DNA of 64,000 bases from Hypholoma sublateritium FD-334 SS-4. Taxonomy: Eukaryota > Basidiomycota > Agaricomycetes > Agaricales > Strophariaceae. The DNA lies in contig KN817559.1 of the NCBI GenBank assembly GCA_000827495.1, positions 244,017-308,016 of the forward strand, read 5' to 3'. Positions 39,401 to 50,483 of the stretch are shown piece after piece. Under the pieces are notes generated by a model. The model saw only the letters and a list, made by a program, of their open reading frames with translations. It was not told the origin of the DNA and did no database searches. Position 1 is the stretch's first letter; every line of letters begins with the position of its first letter. The position numbers were made by a program, and so were the translations under genes.

Positions 39401-40794
39401 TTAGCAGCTGGATTCTCTTGACGACTTGACTGCTGAGTGTGACCCGCTGTGGTGCTGCTTGTACTTGGNCTGTTCAAAGGGTTGNGAGACGACTCGCAAT
39501 GTTCANGGGCCGNNACNCTTCTGCCACTGATCCGTGGTGATGAGCCGGACTCGGAACCAGATGTCAAATCGGGGTCAGGGAATACCTCCCCCTCCTCGGA
39601 GATCTCTGATGGAGGAGGACGTTCCAAGAAGGGGTTGGTTGGACTNTCCGGAATATCAGGCGGCACTATATAAAANGAGTTCAAATTTGTATATTAGCCT
39701 AGGCATGCAGCATGCTCGAGTATNATAAAGAATNACCGTACCTTCGAGATGTCCTTCAACAANAGGGATCNGAAGCTCTGGCTGTGCTGGTGGCATAGCA
39801 TTTGCAACCGGGATCGGTACTGCAATAACTGTAAGATGTAAAAAAAATGTGAACATATTGGAATGTATGTATGCGGTATTTGGAGTTGGCTTACTCTCAG
39901 CCTGGAAAGTGATTTCCGCTGATCCATTTGCATGGATTCTTGGCTGTGTGTTATTTTGTCGGGCTCGAGTACGTCGGGGGGGCATTCTACTGAGTTGGAG
40001 ATTCTGCTGTGCAGGTCTCGATGATGCTTGGCTTTTATCCTCAAGATGTNGAAGCATGTCCNACTCGTCTGTGCCATGTGTGACTTTCTACCAAGTGTTC
40101 CAGCAGCTTTCATTGTACAATTTCNTTAAAATCTTGCATTAATTGACAGCCCGTTATCTGAACTATGAGCAGGGACGGCATCGAGGCATTTTAATAATTC
40201 AAATTTGATGATTGACTTGACTCGGACACGAGCATTGTAGCAGTCAAGACACTGGATTGAATAAGATATGATCTCAAGCATTGCTCAAAGTACGTCAAAA
40301 GTACGTGTATTAAATTTTTGGAGCATGTATGAGTATGTTCCGGGTATTTAATACACGCCTTTACACTGTGTCGAGCATCACATATTATATTGCAGACAAG
40401 TTTCAGTACTACATGTTTAGTGACAGTGCTATAGGGCCGTACATCTCCTTTGTTTTACAAATGACCTGTTCTAATCCACATTTTGATAGCCAGTAGCGTA
40501 CATGATATGTTAGGCAAGCCTTCGGAAGGAACAGAATACTTATCAGGGCATGCACTATGCCACAGNGTGTGCAGGNGACGTTATCAACNTTGCATCGACG
40601 TCAAATCGACGCCCATCATATTGTCTTGCCAAATGCGGACTCAAACCGTGGCTTGACCGGCTCGAACCGGTTGAAACCGGTCGGGCGGTGACCCAGATCA
40701 CAGATGACTGTTGAACCACAGTTCGGTTACTGTGGTTATATTTGTGGTTCAGTCTGCCGGTTCGCCGTGACTGAGCCAAACTTCGGCAACACTA
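36457..40794 (-). mobile_element. hAT DNA transposon inserted in the DIRS reverse transcriptase
   Basis: A 4338-bp element with perfect 14-bp terminal inverted repeats TAGTGTTGCCGAAG (36457-36470 and, inverted, 40781-40794); 18 of the first 19 bases match. It is flanked by an 8-bp target duplication ATGTGAAC (36449-36456 and 40795-40802), the hAT hallmark. Inside, minus-strand exons encode a transposase (listed separately). Subterminal regions carry several copies of ACCGGT-like motifs, a usual feature of transposase binding sites. Removing the element and one duplication restores the reverse transcriptase sequence VVHI-ASRWFID, proving the insertion came after the retrotransposon. Most ambiguous bases of the window lie here. 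Confidence 0.93.
36638..39684 (-). pseudogene. hAT transposase (BED finger to dimerisation domain), integrity unclear
   Basis: Read from 39684 downwards: a serine/proline-rich N-terminus, a BED-type zinc finger (DVWPFFDTAEGGRFCKFC), then a central RNase H-like region. The latter includes VTTDMWSDPNLSPFMAVTAH, where D-W-S matches the first catalytic aspartate block, and MDNASNNDSL, the second. The insertion domain follows, then the hAT C-terminal dimerisation block PCERVFSSAKETMTD and ELMEMLQMLKF. Several short introns separate the blocks. Single ambiguous bases occur in most blocks, so it cannot be decided whether the reading frame is intact. I list it as a pseudogene for caution; the terminal repeats are intact. 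Confidence 0.75.
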
Positions 40795-40802
40795 ATGTGA
40801 AC
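40795..40802. repeat. hAT target-site duplication, right
   Basis: ATGTGAAC directly outside the right terminal inverted repeat; identical to 36449-36456. Confidence 0.92.
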
Positions 40803-41945
40803 TACCTGCCACATCTGAAATTCTGGTGACATGGGCATGGTGCGGTATGCCTCGCTGACATCGCACTTGAACAGCACGAGATCCGCATCTGGGCCGTATT
40901 CCCTGCGAGCACGTAACAGTGCTTCGCCGAATTCGGCAATCCCATCGAGTTTGACGGACACTTTGGATTTGTCGATCCATGCGTTGCGTGACATGGGGCC
41001 GGCACTGTGGTCGACCACGAGGCGGAAGCTCTTCCCATCCTTTCCCTTGGGAACAACCCCACACGGCACCGACATCATCCCCGGAAGAAGTGCAGGTATC
41101 TCAGTGAAGCGTCCGACATTTACTTCTTTGGCGCACTGGGAAAGGGCAAATTCGAGACGGGCAGGATCCCGGAGATATTCTTCAGCGTCTAGGGTGTATG
41201 GTAGAATGGTCTTCTTAGGGTCGCACCAGGGCCAGAAACCGTTACGGAGTCCATCCACAACAGAGATAACGAACAGACGATTTGGGTGGTCGACCAGAGA
41301 GCTTTCAAATTGAGAGACATTGATGGGTGTGCGAATGGGAAAAAGAGAAGGGTTTTTGCGGATCGTTTCTCGCATTGGTGCAAATGATAGCACACACTCC
41401 GGAGGAGCGGCCATCGGGGGGTGAGATTCGGATTGTTTAGTGAGTGTGAGGCGAGGTGGAGAATCTTCATCATCATTCCAGTAGAAACTTCGGACATATG
41501 ACGGGCGACTGCACAGACCCTCGAAACGGGAGATAGGTTTGGAAGGGTCCTTGATCCAGAACTGCTCGTCACTTCGTGCAGGCAGACTCGACATGCCCAT
41601 TTCCGTTGCACTTGTTGCAGACGTGCGCATAGGCGCAGGAGGCGGCATCATTAGGGCAACGTCCTGCATTAAAGCGGCGGCAGACGGCCCGGCGCGATTT
41701 GCTTCCAGGGTTGGAAGATTTTGCTGTCCGGGCGATTTCACGGGCAGATCCTCCGCCAGAGTCATTGAGCCAGAGGAGCTGGAGGTCGACAAACTGTGAT
41801 GAGTCGGAGAGGAGGATGTCTCGTCGTTGACTGGCTCGGATTCGGCAAGCCTTGTCATAAGCAATGACTCGGAGATGTCGGTTAGGCGCGAGGGAGGTGA
41901 AGAGCTGTTTGACGAACTTCCCATATATCCTGAGCTCCGCGTCAC
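40803..41945 (-). pseudogene. DIRS reverse transcriptase 5' part
   Basis: A long open frame that ends at the hAT insertion. It carries the linker FWIKDPSKPISRFEG and the reverse transcriptase fingers and palm: VPCGVVPKGKDGKSFRLVVD, HSAGPMSRN and the first catalytic aspartate in LVLFKCDVSEAYRTMPM. It breaks after QMWQVVHI. The partner segment with the WVDD box lies beyond the hAT element at 36448 and below. The upstream part overlaps the zinc-finger region of gag in another frame. Confidence 0.85.
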
Positions 41946-43130
41946 GGTGGGGGAAGATGTAGAGCGCTGCCTCGACGAAATGCTCCATCAGCAATGCCTG
42001 ATTTTGGGACCCATGCTATGGCACTGTGGGAAGCTATGCAGTGCTGTATAGCGCCCACATAGTGTCCCATAGTGTCATAGCATGGGTCCCCATCTGCATA
42101 GCGCTGGGTAGCCCCTGTAGCATTCCCTGACATTGCTGATGTCCCACGAGGTTGTCCACGCCGCCTCGGATTCGACATTCTTAGCAGGAGCGCCGGAACC
42201 TCCGACGACAATCTCGACGGAGCCGAGTTTCTCTCGTCGTCGGTCGTCAGGTGTAGCGGAGTATATGGCGGTGTAGACATGGTCGAGGTTGACACATTTT
42301 CCGGCAAGTAAGTTGGCCCATTCTGTATCCGGGAATTGAGGGAGACTTGGCGAGTTAAGCAAAGAGGATTTAGCGAACTTGAGGTCGCGTGAGAAATTCT
42401 CGAGGAGTCGCTGGGTTTGTCTGAGTTCAGGGGCGAGAGGCGTAGGCTCAAGGGCTTCGCGGACGACCCATGGGAAGCATCCCGGGTCAATGCGTCGCTT
42501 GGGGCTTGGAGTGTCATCCTCGCCATCCGTAGTAGGAGACTTGGCGCGTTTTGATCCGGCCAAGTTCCCGGCGGTTGCAGGAATGTCGCCTCCGGGAAGT
42601 CCTCCTCGATCACCGTCGTCGGATCCCGCGTCACTGGCTCCAGGCGCTCCAAAAGTGTGCGTGGCATGTTCGAGAGCGGAGCTTCGCAGGGCGTCGTGGT
42701 TGTCAAGCATTCCGATGTATGATTTGAGAGCCTGCTTAATGGCTTCATTTTGTCCTTCTTCGCCCGCGGCATGCTGATTTAACAGGGCTTGTATCCCAAT
42801 TATAGTGTCGACCTTGTCGACTTCACCTGAGCGATACTTCTTGACGAGTTCCGAGCACGCCGCCGCGAGTTCAGGCAAAACTGCTTGCGCGTTTGCTGAG
42901 TTCGCTCGCGCACCGCCCAAACTAGAAGTGTCGGTTGCAGTTGCAGACGCAGGTGGGTGCTGTTGCTGTCTGCTTGCTGAAGTGGATGGGCCTGCTGCGG
43001 ACAACGACTGGGCGGCAGATGCAGGTTGAACTGGTCGCTCTCTCCTCACGGACCCCCTTTCAGTCATCAACCCAACGTCCGGACTGTTTGAGTTGCTTGC
43101 AACGATGTGAGGGTACGAATATGTAGGCAA
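41569..43130 (-). pseudogene. DIRS gag-like protein, split by a foldback element
   Basis: From 43130: a Ser/Ala-rich N-terminus, a helical region (LPELAAACSELVKKYRSGEV) and a basic/acidic nuclear-type patch (SKRAKSPTTDGEDDTPSPKR). A core follows up to 42091. After the 85-bp insertion, translation resumes as LLMEHFVEAALYIFPHRDAE and ends with a CCCH finger (CRRFNAGRCPNDAASCAYAH) and a CCHC-like knuckle (CNKCNGNGHVESAC), which would bind RNA. The frame before the insertion does not match the one after it, so a frameshift is also present near 42135. Confidence 0.75.
42006..42090. mobile_element. 85-bp foldback MITE-like insertion
   Basis: Bounded by perfect 15-bp inverted repeats, GGGACCCATGCTATG and its inverse. 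The two halves match along nearly their whole 42-bp length with a few mismatches, so the element folds into a single hairpin. It interrupts the retrotransposon gag frame, which shows it is an insertion. No target duplication could be identified with certainty. Confidence 0.75.
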
Positions 43131-43156
43131 AAAACGCGACTATCGACTGGACTACG

Positions 43157-43256
43157 TGAAGGGTCGCGCGAGTGGGTCAGGACGAAGAGCGACCACAGCG
43201 GAAAGGAGAGAGCACTCACTGAAGGGTCGCGCGAGTGGGTCAGGACGAAGAGCGAC
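43157..43256. repeat. 37-bp direct repeat pair in the retrotransposon 5' region
   Basis: A 37-bp unit at 43157-43193 recurs identically at 43220-43256 (offset 63 bp). It lies upstream of gag in the expected leader of the DIRS-order element. Split direct repeats and internal repeats are known for this order, so it may be part of the replication machinery, but only this pair was seen. Confidence 0.8.
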
Positions 43257-43482
43257 GCCATGCACGAGCCTTCGGAGTGAGGCTAAAGAGTGCACAGATG
43301 TCTCACATGCCCTTGTTGGACCCGGCAGGGCAACAAGCGGGCACACGATCACTGGCACTGCAGGCTTATCCGCTCTGACATTGGAGTCATGGGGCGCGGG
43401 TGCTGCAAAGGCCGTGGACCAGCGAGAGGTCAGGACACGGAGGGGAGGGGTGCTGAAGGCATTCTCACCGTGACGAGATTAG

Positions 43483-44025
43483 CCTTGTGTAACACGTGCC
43501 TCGTTAAATCCAATTAAATTAGATCAATTTCACGAAAGCTATAAATAGATATGGCATAGAATATATAAACGTCTCACGGTTAACTCACGGTACCACCTCT
43601 TCTCGGTCAACTCTGGTGGTCTAGCAGGCCGCTGCGCAGCAGGCCATCCTACGTGCACTCTATCCTTGTACGCGACTAGTTCACTAGAAAGGAGACCTTT
43701 TACGACGAATAAGAGCCATGCGCTGCGCTCAATAGTCTGCGAAATGCCCCTGATCGTTTATAAAAGGAGGTTGAAGCTGGAGAGGGGCCTCCTTGTCTGT
43801 TATATGTCTCAATCTACCTGAGACCGTCAGACACGTCCTACACGGAATGACCCCCAGCGAGGGGAAATCTTCGATGTCTAGGTTAGCTGCTGCTCTATCT
43901 GACATTCTTCAACAAGCTCTCACTTTTCTTCAGCGGGCCCGTCGAGTACATCTCCCATCCATCTGCAGTAGGGCGCAGCTGATTGTTTGTGATACAGGAA
44001 AAATATCGACATCTTCTGGGACCTT
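43483..44025. other. intergenic region
   Basis: Flank between the inferred retrotransposon end and the DUF6699 gene; presumed promoter. Nothing else recognised. Confidence 0.4.
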
Positions 44026-45065
44026 ATGATGCAGAACCCTTACCTCATGTATATGTATCAACCAATGCATTCGACGCCAATGCATCCAAGTTACGCATAT
44101 CAACCTCAATGGCCGGTCGCGGTATCGCAGCCACACCTTCCTCATGTCGCATACGGAGCCCCACCTCCAAGGCTTGACTCTACGAGCACAATTCGGAGAG
44201 TGCATCAGCGCTCATTGGGGCGTCATGCCCACCACAGTCACCGCCCACTTCCCTGGCCTTCAGCCCGGCCGCCTGTCCATCGGCCCAGGACGTCTTACCC
44301 CACGCTCACACTCAGTCCGATTCACCTCGCGCGAAAGCCAAAGGACTGGCGTGGAAGCTATAGGTCACCGTCTAAAGGTGGCCTTGGGAAGTATTTCCAG
44401 CGGATCGGCCTAACACTTCCAAGTGCGCACATCCCCATCTTCAAATGCTTTACCCACTAATGCACCTCCTTAGAGAGCGCATCTCCCCGAGTGGCTCTGC
44501 GCGTGCACCCCGTACTCGCGTACCAGGCAGATCGGAAGGCCGCGTTTTCGTACGATCTGCGCGTCCATCCGATATCAGGCTATGACCTCGAGCTGCGCAT
44601 GGAGGAACCGCCGCTGACACCCGCACACCTATACCAACGTGCGTCGCTTCCGCGTTCTGCGCGCATCAACCTCTGGCACCGCAACCTGCCGTGGTCACTT
44701 ACGGTCCGCGCAAGTGCGCCAGGCGGTGTCACCGTCGAGGACCTCCTTGTCGGTATTTACGACGCGCTACAGACACCTATCCGCCATCATGAGTACTACA
44801 CGGTCGCGCTGACCGCGGAGGACCGTGAGCGCGTTGACATGGCGTTTCAGCTGCGGTGTCGCGGGGATCCCCACGAGATACAGAAGGGCGTTCGGCGCGT
44901 CGACTTTCTGGGCGAAGAGGTGTGTTTTGTGGGGGTACAACGCGCGGGGAATGGGACGTGGGAGATGCGGACAGTGGCCCGCGAGCGGCAGCGGATGGTC
45001 CTCGTAAGTCGGACGCATGGCACTTGGGCGTGGTGACTCAAATATGGCTTCATCTTCAGGATTGA
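44026..45065 (+). CDS. DUF6699-domain protein
   Basis: Exon 1 (44026-44422) encodes a Tyr/Pro/Met-rich low-complexity start (MMQNPYLMYMYQPMHSTPMH) and a basic linker. A 51-nt GT-AG intron joins in phase to exon 2 from 44474. Exon 2 carries the domain: VLAYQADRKAAFSYDLRVHP, RINLWHRNLPWSLTVRAS, GVTVEDLLVGIYDALQTPI and FLGEEVCFVGV. This pattern (short beta strands, a W-x-V-x-A strand, then a helix before a P-I step) is that of DUF6699, a fungal family without known function. The last exon probably ends at 45036 by read-through or, after splicing of a 57-nt intron, at 45065; the exact C-terminus is uncertain. Confidence 0.72.
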
Positions 45066-47016
45066 TGGAATATGACAGCAGGGGAATTGTTGTTGACTTT
45101 GCGAACACAGACTTCATATGACCGTATGCATCTGAGCTCACAGATAGCGTTTGCGTCCACCTATGCAAACATGTTTATGCCTTATTATATGTTATGTCAG
45201 ACTTTACTTGATCTTCCATGTATTGACCAGATCTGATCAGAGTTTGGGTGTGTAGGAAGGACTAATCATTACAGCTAAATCAAGAGTGACTAGTTGAGGG
45301 TTGAATAACATGCCGCAGGTTAGTGCGGCCAGAGCACAAGAGCGAATGAGAAAATCGTATACATACTCCTGGAATTTGATTTGTAGGCTCGAAGCACGTC
45401 TTCTCTGGACTGCAATTGACTATCTCTAATGTGCAGCGCAGTCAGCTTTCGTAACTCTATATACCCCTTCTAAGACGTGCGTAGCGTGGTGGGCAGATGC
45501 GGTCCTCACAGCCGGTGGCTGCACAAGAAAGACGTCACACTATGGCCTCGTGCCTCGGTCGGTCCGTTTCCTTTAGTATTTAGATCGACCGCGCGTCGAT
45601 GGTCGCGTGCTTCGGATGCGTGGAGTCGTGGACGTCGTCGCGAACCAGGCAGGATACGGCGCGAGTTCTGTGCGAATTGTTTTCGTTGTTTCTAATCTAC
45701 CGCGCGTCTCGATTTTATCTGATTTTACTATCTAGGGAGGTTGTCATGAGGGGATGTCGAAATTGAAGGCGAACACATTCCGAGATGCACAATTCTTATT
45801 TGAATTTAAAAACAGTGAGTCTGTGTCCGTGTTTTCATTTGGTTTTCATAGCAGAACTCACTTATCTCATTCGGCAGACAACCAATACCGTGCGTGCGGC
45901 ACCCTCGGGCAGGGCGCACTCATCGGTATCTCCCAGCGCTAGCCGGGAGCTGCGGGCCGAGATCGGCATCCTCCGCTTCAACCTCAAGCCGCCGGCTTAA
46001 AAACGGAGTGGCGTAGTGGCGCAACGCGGCGGCGAGGGTGCGCGCCCGCACTACCCCGCGTACATGGGCTGCCCGGCGGACTTCCGGAAGTTGTACGAGT
46101 CGATCGCGGAGGCTGCGTGACCCCGCACGAGGAGCGGCCGTCATCGTGGCGTGGTCGCGTGGACCGAAGTTGCCGATGTACGTTCCTCTGGAGAGCGATG
46201 TGTTCCCGATGTTCGGAACGAAGGCCCAGCCCGTGGTGCGGGACGCGGAAATGCCTATGTATCTATGTATCTATCGGGATGCGATTAGGAGGACATTGAT
46301 GGGGTGGACTGCGTCAGAGTGATTTTTTAGCGATTACAGGAACCCTAAACCAAATTTATAATCCGACAACGTTTGTATCACGAACAAATCACGAATTGTA
46401 TTTGCAACGAGTCGATGCAGCTTCGATGAATGTAAAATGAAGCTCGTACGGCAGAGAGAATGTAGACATTCGTGCAGCAATCGCGGGCGGTTTTTAAAAA
46501 TAGGAGATGCTCATGGTTGCTCTTCCCTTGAGCTACATGGGATGAAGCGCAACTCCGCTTATGTGCTCTGCCTCCTCATTCTCCTTGGAGTCTGCCAACG
46601 GTATATATTCCACTTTGTGCCAATCACCAATTCCAACCTCCCCGATTGGCTAGTATGGCTATGTCTTTGTAAACTTTAAAGCTTATATTGAGAGTAATTC
46701 AGCCACAATTAAGTTCTGGGCTCTCAGAGTGAGAGCAAAAGAACTGACATACAAGTATCCGATATAATTAGTGACACTGTTCTCCATTAGAAAACACGTA
46801 ACCTGCAGGCTTTAGCTCAGAGAAGCCGTCCGGCATGGGGAGAACAAGATGGCTGTGGGAAATTCGGATTTCCTAATTGAGCAATCTTACAGATTTCCTG
46901 CGGATTTCCTGGCACATCGCTTTTCTTCCTTCCAAGTTCCTCCTGCATCGTCTTCTGATTACATAGCCTTTTATGATACCTATATCAACAAGTCCCCGGT
47001 TTTAAGCCACACTCTC
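45066..47016. other. gap with GC-rich coding-like relics
   Basis: About 1.9 kb. At 45860-46320 three short segments in different frames look coding: SASRELRAEIGILRFNLKPP, HYPAYMGCPADFRKLYESIA and KLPMYVPLESDVFPMFG. They do not join by clear introns and the family is not recognised, so a decayed gene is the best guess. The last 700 bp should include the promoter of the ERT1-like gene. Confidence 0.35.
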
Positions 47017-49009
47017 ATGTCGACCTTCACCACCTACGCAGATTCGGCTCATGGCGCCACGGCAGCGAACAACAGCAACAGCAACAGCAATGTCATGACG
47101 CCAGAACCGCAGAACCCAGTAGCGTCTGGCGCAGGCGATGATGAAGGCGGCAAGAAAAAGAAGGCAACAAAACGGAGAAAGGTCAACCATGCGTGCCTTT
47201 ACTGCCGTCGTAGCCATATGACATGCGACGAGGGACGGCCCTGTCAGCGATGGTGAGCAATTCTTTCCTCCCAACAAATGCGTGGAGAATGTCTATATAA
47301 CTGGATACTTATGTACCATTCAGTATCAAGCGAGAAATAGGTCACTTGTGCCATGATGAGCGGCGACCTAAACTGCCAGAGAAGCCTGCAGCGCCGCCTG
47401 GTGGAGGACAAGCTATTGACATGTCAAGGACATACGCTCCTGGCAAGTTGTCATTTCTCGCGCATGTAGAAGTTAATTCATCTTTTTCTAGTCACTGTTT
47501 ATCAGACCGCCCCCCCGCAGTCGAATTCATCTTGGCCCATGTCAGTACCATCATACATGTACCAGCCAGAGTCATTTGGGAATGAGTTTTCGGTCCTGAC
47601 GTATGTTCGCAATTCAATATATTCATCAAATACCTTGCTTATTGTCCCTAAGTGACTTTTTGGAAACACTCGATGATGGTTCCTTCTTCACCCCACCGAC
47701 GACAGTGGCTCCTTCACTGGTGTCCTCTGCTTCGTTTGCCCAATCGACCGACACCGCTGCCACCACAGCTACTTCATTAGCCACGACTCAATTACAAGCG
47801 ATGATATATCCTAATGCCGCGGCCATCAACCGAGACGTTCCCGCACCGGTATCACAGGAATCTTCGGAAACCATTCTCCCTGCCGCAACCAAAACGGAAA
47901 AGTTCTTGTTGACTGCCGCAGATCAAGAATCGGGCTCCCGCGACGAGCGGCTGAACCAGGTTATTAGGAGCAAATACGAGGCAGGGCTGTTGAAGCCATA
48001 TAACTATGTCAAGGGCTACGCCCGACTCTCCCGGTGGATGGACCGAAAGTGAGTACCCCGCGCGCGCTCTCTCATGTCACCGCGTTCGATCCCTTGGCGC
48101 GCAGCGTATCGCAAGAATCGAAACAACAGATCCTGCTACCGCTTTCGATTCTTCGGCCCAAATTCCGAGTAAGCAGCGCTTTGTTCCCACAACTTCAGGC
48201 GTCGCTCATTTTCACAGGCGGTCGCACAATCACTGCGAGACATCGTTCGTAGAACATTCATATGCGTCAATTTCCGCATTAACCCCAAAATTCATAGGAC
48301 TTGGTGTTCATCGAAGAGGCCTTCGAGCGGATGTTACTCGACTACGACCGCGTATTCTCGGCAATGGGTGTGCCCGCATGCCTCTGGCGGAGAACAGGTG
48401 AAATATACAAGGGCAATCGCGAGTTCACAGAGCTTGTCGGCGTTGATGGGTACATGATGCGAGATGTAAGTACCTTCCTGCACGGCCTGCGCAATGCCAC
48501 GGAGCTCCGGGACGAACGAGCTGCGAATGGCCGTGAGACTGTTTATTCATAGTTTTTGACAGGGTCGGTTCTGTATCTACGAACTCATGGCAGAGGAGTC
48601 GGCGGTGAATTACTGGGAGGTATGTTTTGCCACCTTCTCACACCGAGACTTCGCTCACACGCGTCCGCGCCCGTCCAGAAATACGGCCACGTCGCGTTTG
48701 ACTCGAGCCAGAAGGCGGTCCTCACCTCATGTGTATTGCGCTACAAACCCGTCCTCAATTCGGGCGCCAGTCCCGTTGTAAGTAAGGCAACATTAGGCGG
48801 TGCGTAAATCATGTCCATTGCGGCCGAATGACGCTGACAGGATGACAGGAGGGCCACCGGGGGCCGGTACGTCGGCCGCGCTCGTGAAAAAGGAAGACGA
48901 GGAACAGCAGACGGAGGAGGGCTTCATCAACTGCTGCTTCTCGTTCACCATTCGCCGCGACAAATGGGGCATCCCAAGTATGATTGTTGGGAACTTCATC
49001 CAATGCTAG
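47017..49009 (+). CDS. ERT1: ERT1/AcuK-type zinc-cluster transcription factor with PAS domain
   Basis: Nuclear activator family that switches on gluconeogenesis and use of non-fermentable carbon. The start MSTFTTYADSAHG was chosen because the upstream in-frame extension lacks family character. A basic patch (GGKKKKATKRRKVNH) precedes the Zn(II)2Cys6 cluster, which is split by an intron after CQR: CLYCRRSHMTCDEGRPC then QRCIKREIGHLCHDE, spacing C-2-C-6-C-5-C-2-C-8-C. Downstream are GNEFSVLT, RSKYEAGLLKPYNYVKGYAR, the PAS-like region VFIEEAFERMLLDYDRVF with VPACLWRRTGEIYKGN, GRFCIYELMAEESAVNYWE, and the family C-terminus CFSFTIRRDKWGIPSMIVGN. At least eight short introns. No broken frame was noted. 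The gene lies about 10 kb from acetyl-CoA synthetase, a likely pathway partner. Confidence 0.88.
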
Positions 49010-50483
49010 GCGGTAGAACGCGTCGGTTGTTGGGTAAATGACCGGCGGTGGGATTAAGTTATGGATAGAACGGGCTCAGCAGGAGAAAGAAGGCAACTAA
49101 CATTCTATTGTTTGTGTATGAACAGTTTTATCGGTCTGCGACTTATTGATAACGTAGTCACTAATTTGGCGCATGTGGTTTTTTATATTTATCCGTGGTT
49201 GGTTTCAAGGTTCGAAATTTGAAGGCGAAAACCCGAGTCCACCGCCGACGCTATAATTGGCCAGTCTTTCATTTGCCGCCTATTCTAAAATTCCGTATGT
49301 CATTATGTAGCCTCATCGTTGCAATTGCAGCGAAACTTCTGTCTATGTCTGCAATAAAATCGCAGAAGATGGCGGTGCTTAGATTCGTTAGATAAAAGAT
49401 TCTATTTATCGCTGAGGTCACGTGCTACTTGCTTGCTGTCAAAAGCGGCCCGGAAAACCGCAGCGGCTAGCTTCGGGTTCATCCTCATTCTTCCGTTCTT
49501 TCACCTCCGCTTCCATGCGCCCAGCCACATCTAGGATATACATTCTCAACACAGTTTCAGCCGAAGGAAGTGGACCAAAGTCATGTCTTCCATCAAAATC
49601 AAGTCGATCTGCGTTACCTCAAGGCCATTATCACGACCACGCTGGAAGAGATCTGTGGACGTTCAAACGAAGTTGTAAATACACCGATAACTGGGAGTCT
49701 GGGACTGACAACAAACTTCCATCGTCCTACAGACTTACACAGCGATAAACGTGAAATAGCCGCTTCTTAAAACCTCTTTGCCAACATGAGTGGCTTCCAA
49801 CGCCCATTGATTTCATTTCCCTGCTTTGTCGCGATCACGACGCGGTGGTACTTTGGGTACTTTGGATCTGATGCTCGGTGGGGTGTCACGATTCCGACTT
49901 ATACGCGACTTGAAGCTAGCCGAATCTTGAAACTAAAGCTTGCCGGAGTTTTCAACATGGTACTCGCTAAATGCTAGGCTATACGTGACCCTTGGGAGCC
50001 ATCTTATACACCAACAGATATCCAGACCCAGGACGGACCTAGGCACACCTTTCATGTTTTCGCGGACACCATGACTGACAGGAGATAGTAGGCAGCTTTC
50101 ACGCGACATCCTGCCTGGAGTCCCTGCATATTCGTTTGTGTCTACGTGTTTATTGGACATTCTTGGGTGACAGACTGCGTAGCGCTGCACGTGGCGGCCT
50201 CAAGCGGACACTAGGCTTCGTTCTGGTAACAGATCTTCGCCGTGCCCTTCAAAAAGCCGATTCAGCACTTTTCATGCTTCACGATTGCCTTTAGACTTGG
50301 TGTGTAGTACACGAGGCCTGCATCCTTCCTCTGCCAACAAACACGTGTCCGCTACCCCTACTTTCATATCCGCCAATGATGCCTCATCCATGTCCGACTA
50401 TGCAGCGCAAACTTGGTATATAGAACGTAGCGGATGGCTGGAGATCTGCAACTGCCACCAGAATCAGTGATATTTCTCTCTCC
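49010..50483. other. intergenic region
   Basis: About 1.5 kb. Short ORFs such as 49786-49977 have no recognised resemblance and no supporting context. Presumed 3' flank of the ERT1-like gene and promoter of the next gene. Confidence 0.45.

Larger units (their letters stand above)
34166..43482 (-). mobile_element. DIRS-order (tyrosine recombinase) retrotransposon with nested insertions
   Basis: Gene order on the minus strand is gag (43130-41569), reverse transcriptase (41945-40803 continuing at 36448), RNase H (to about 35335) and tyrosine recombinase (35338-34316). This is the order typical of DIRS or Ngaro elements. No methyltransferase domain was seen, which fits Ngaro-like or reduced DIRS elements. 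Provisional ends are the 9-bp inverted pair CTAATCTCG (34166-34174) and CGAGATTAG (43474-43482); these ends are a guess. The reverse transcriptase reads continuously across the hAT insertion once that is removed. Frameshifts in gag, reverse transcriptase and RNase H make this copy dead, although the recombinase ORF is intact. Confidence 0.8.

Noticed and set aside
42001..42100. Target-site duplication for the 85-bp foldback element
   Set aside because: Flanks TTTT and CATC do not match; the gag frame comparison gives no unambiguous duplicated bases.
43157..43256. CRISPR-like direct repeats
   Set aside because: Only two units in a eukaryotic retrotransposon leader.
46849..47016. Upstream start for the ERT1-like protein
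   Set aside because: The extension (MAVGNSDFLIEQ...) has no family resemblance; MSTFTTYADSAH is the more likely start.
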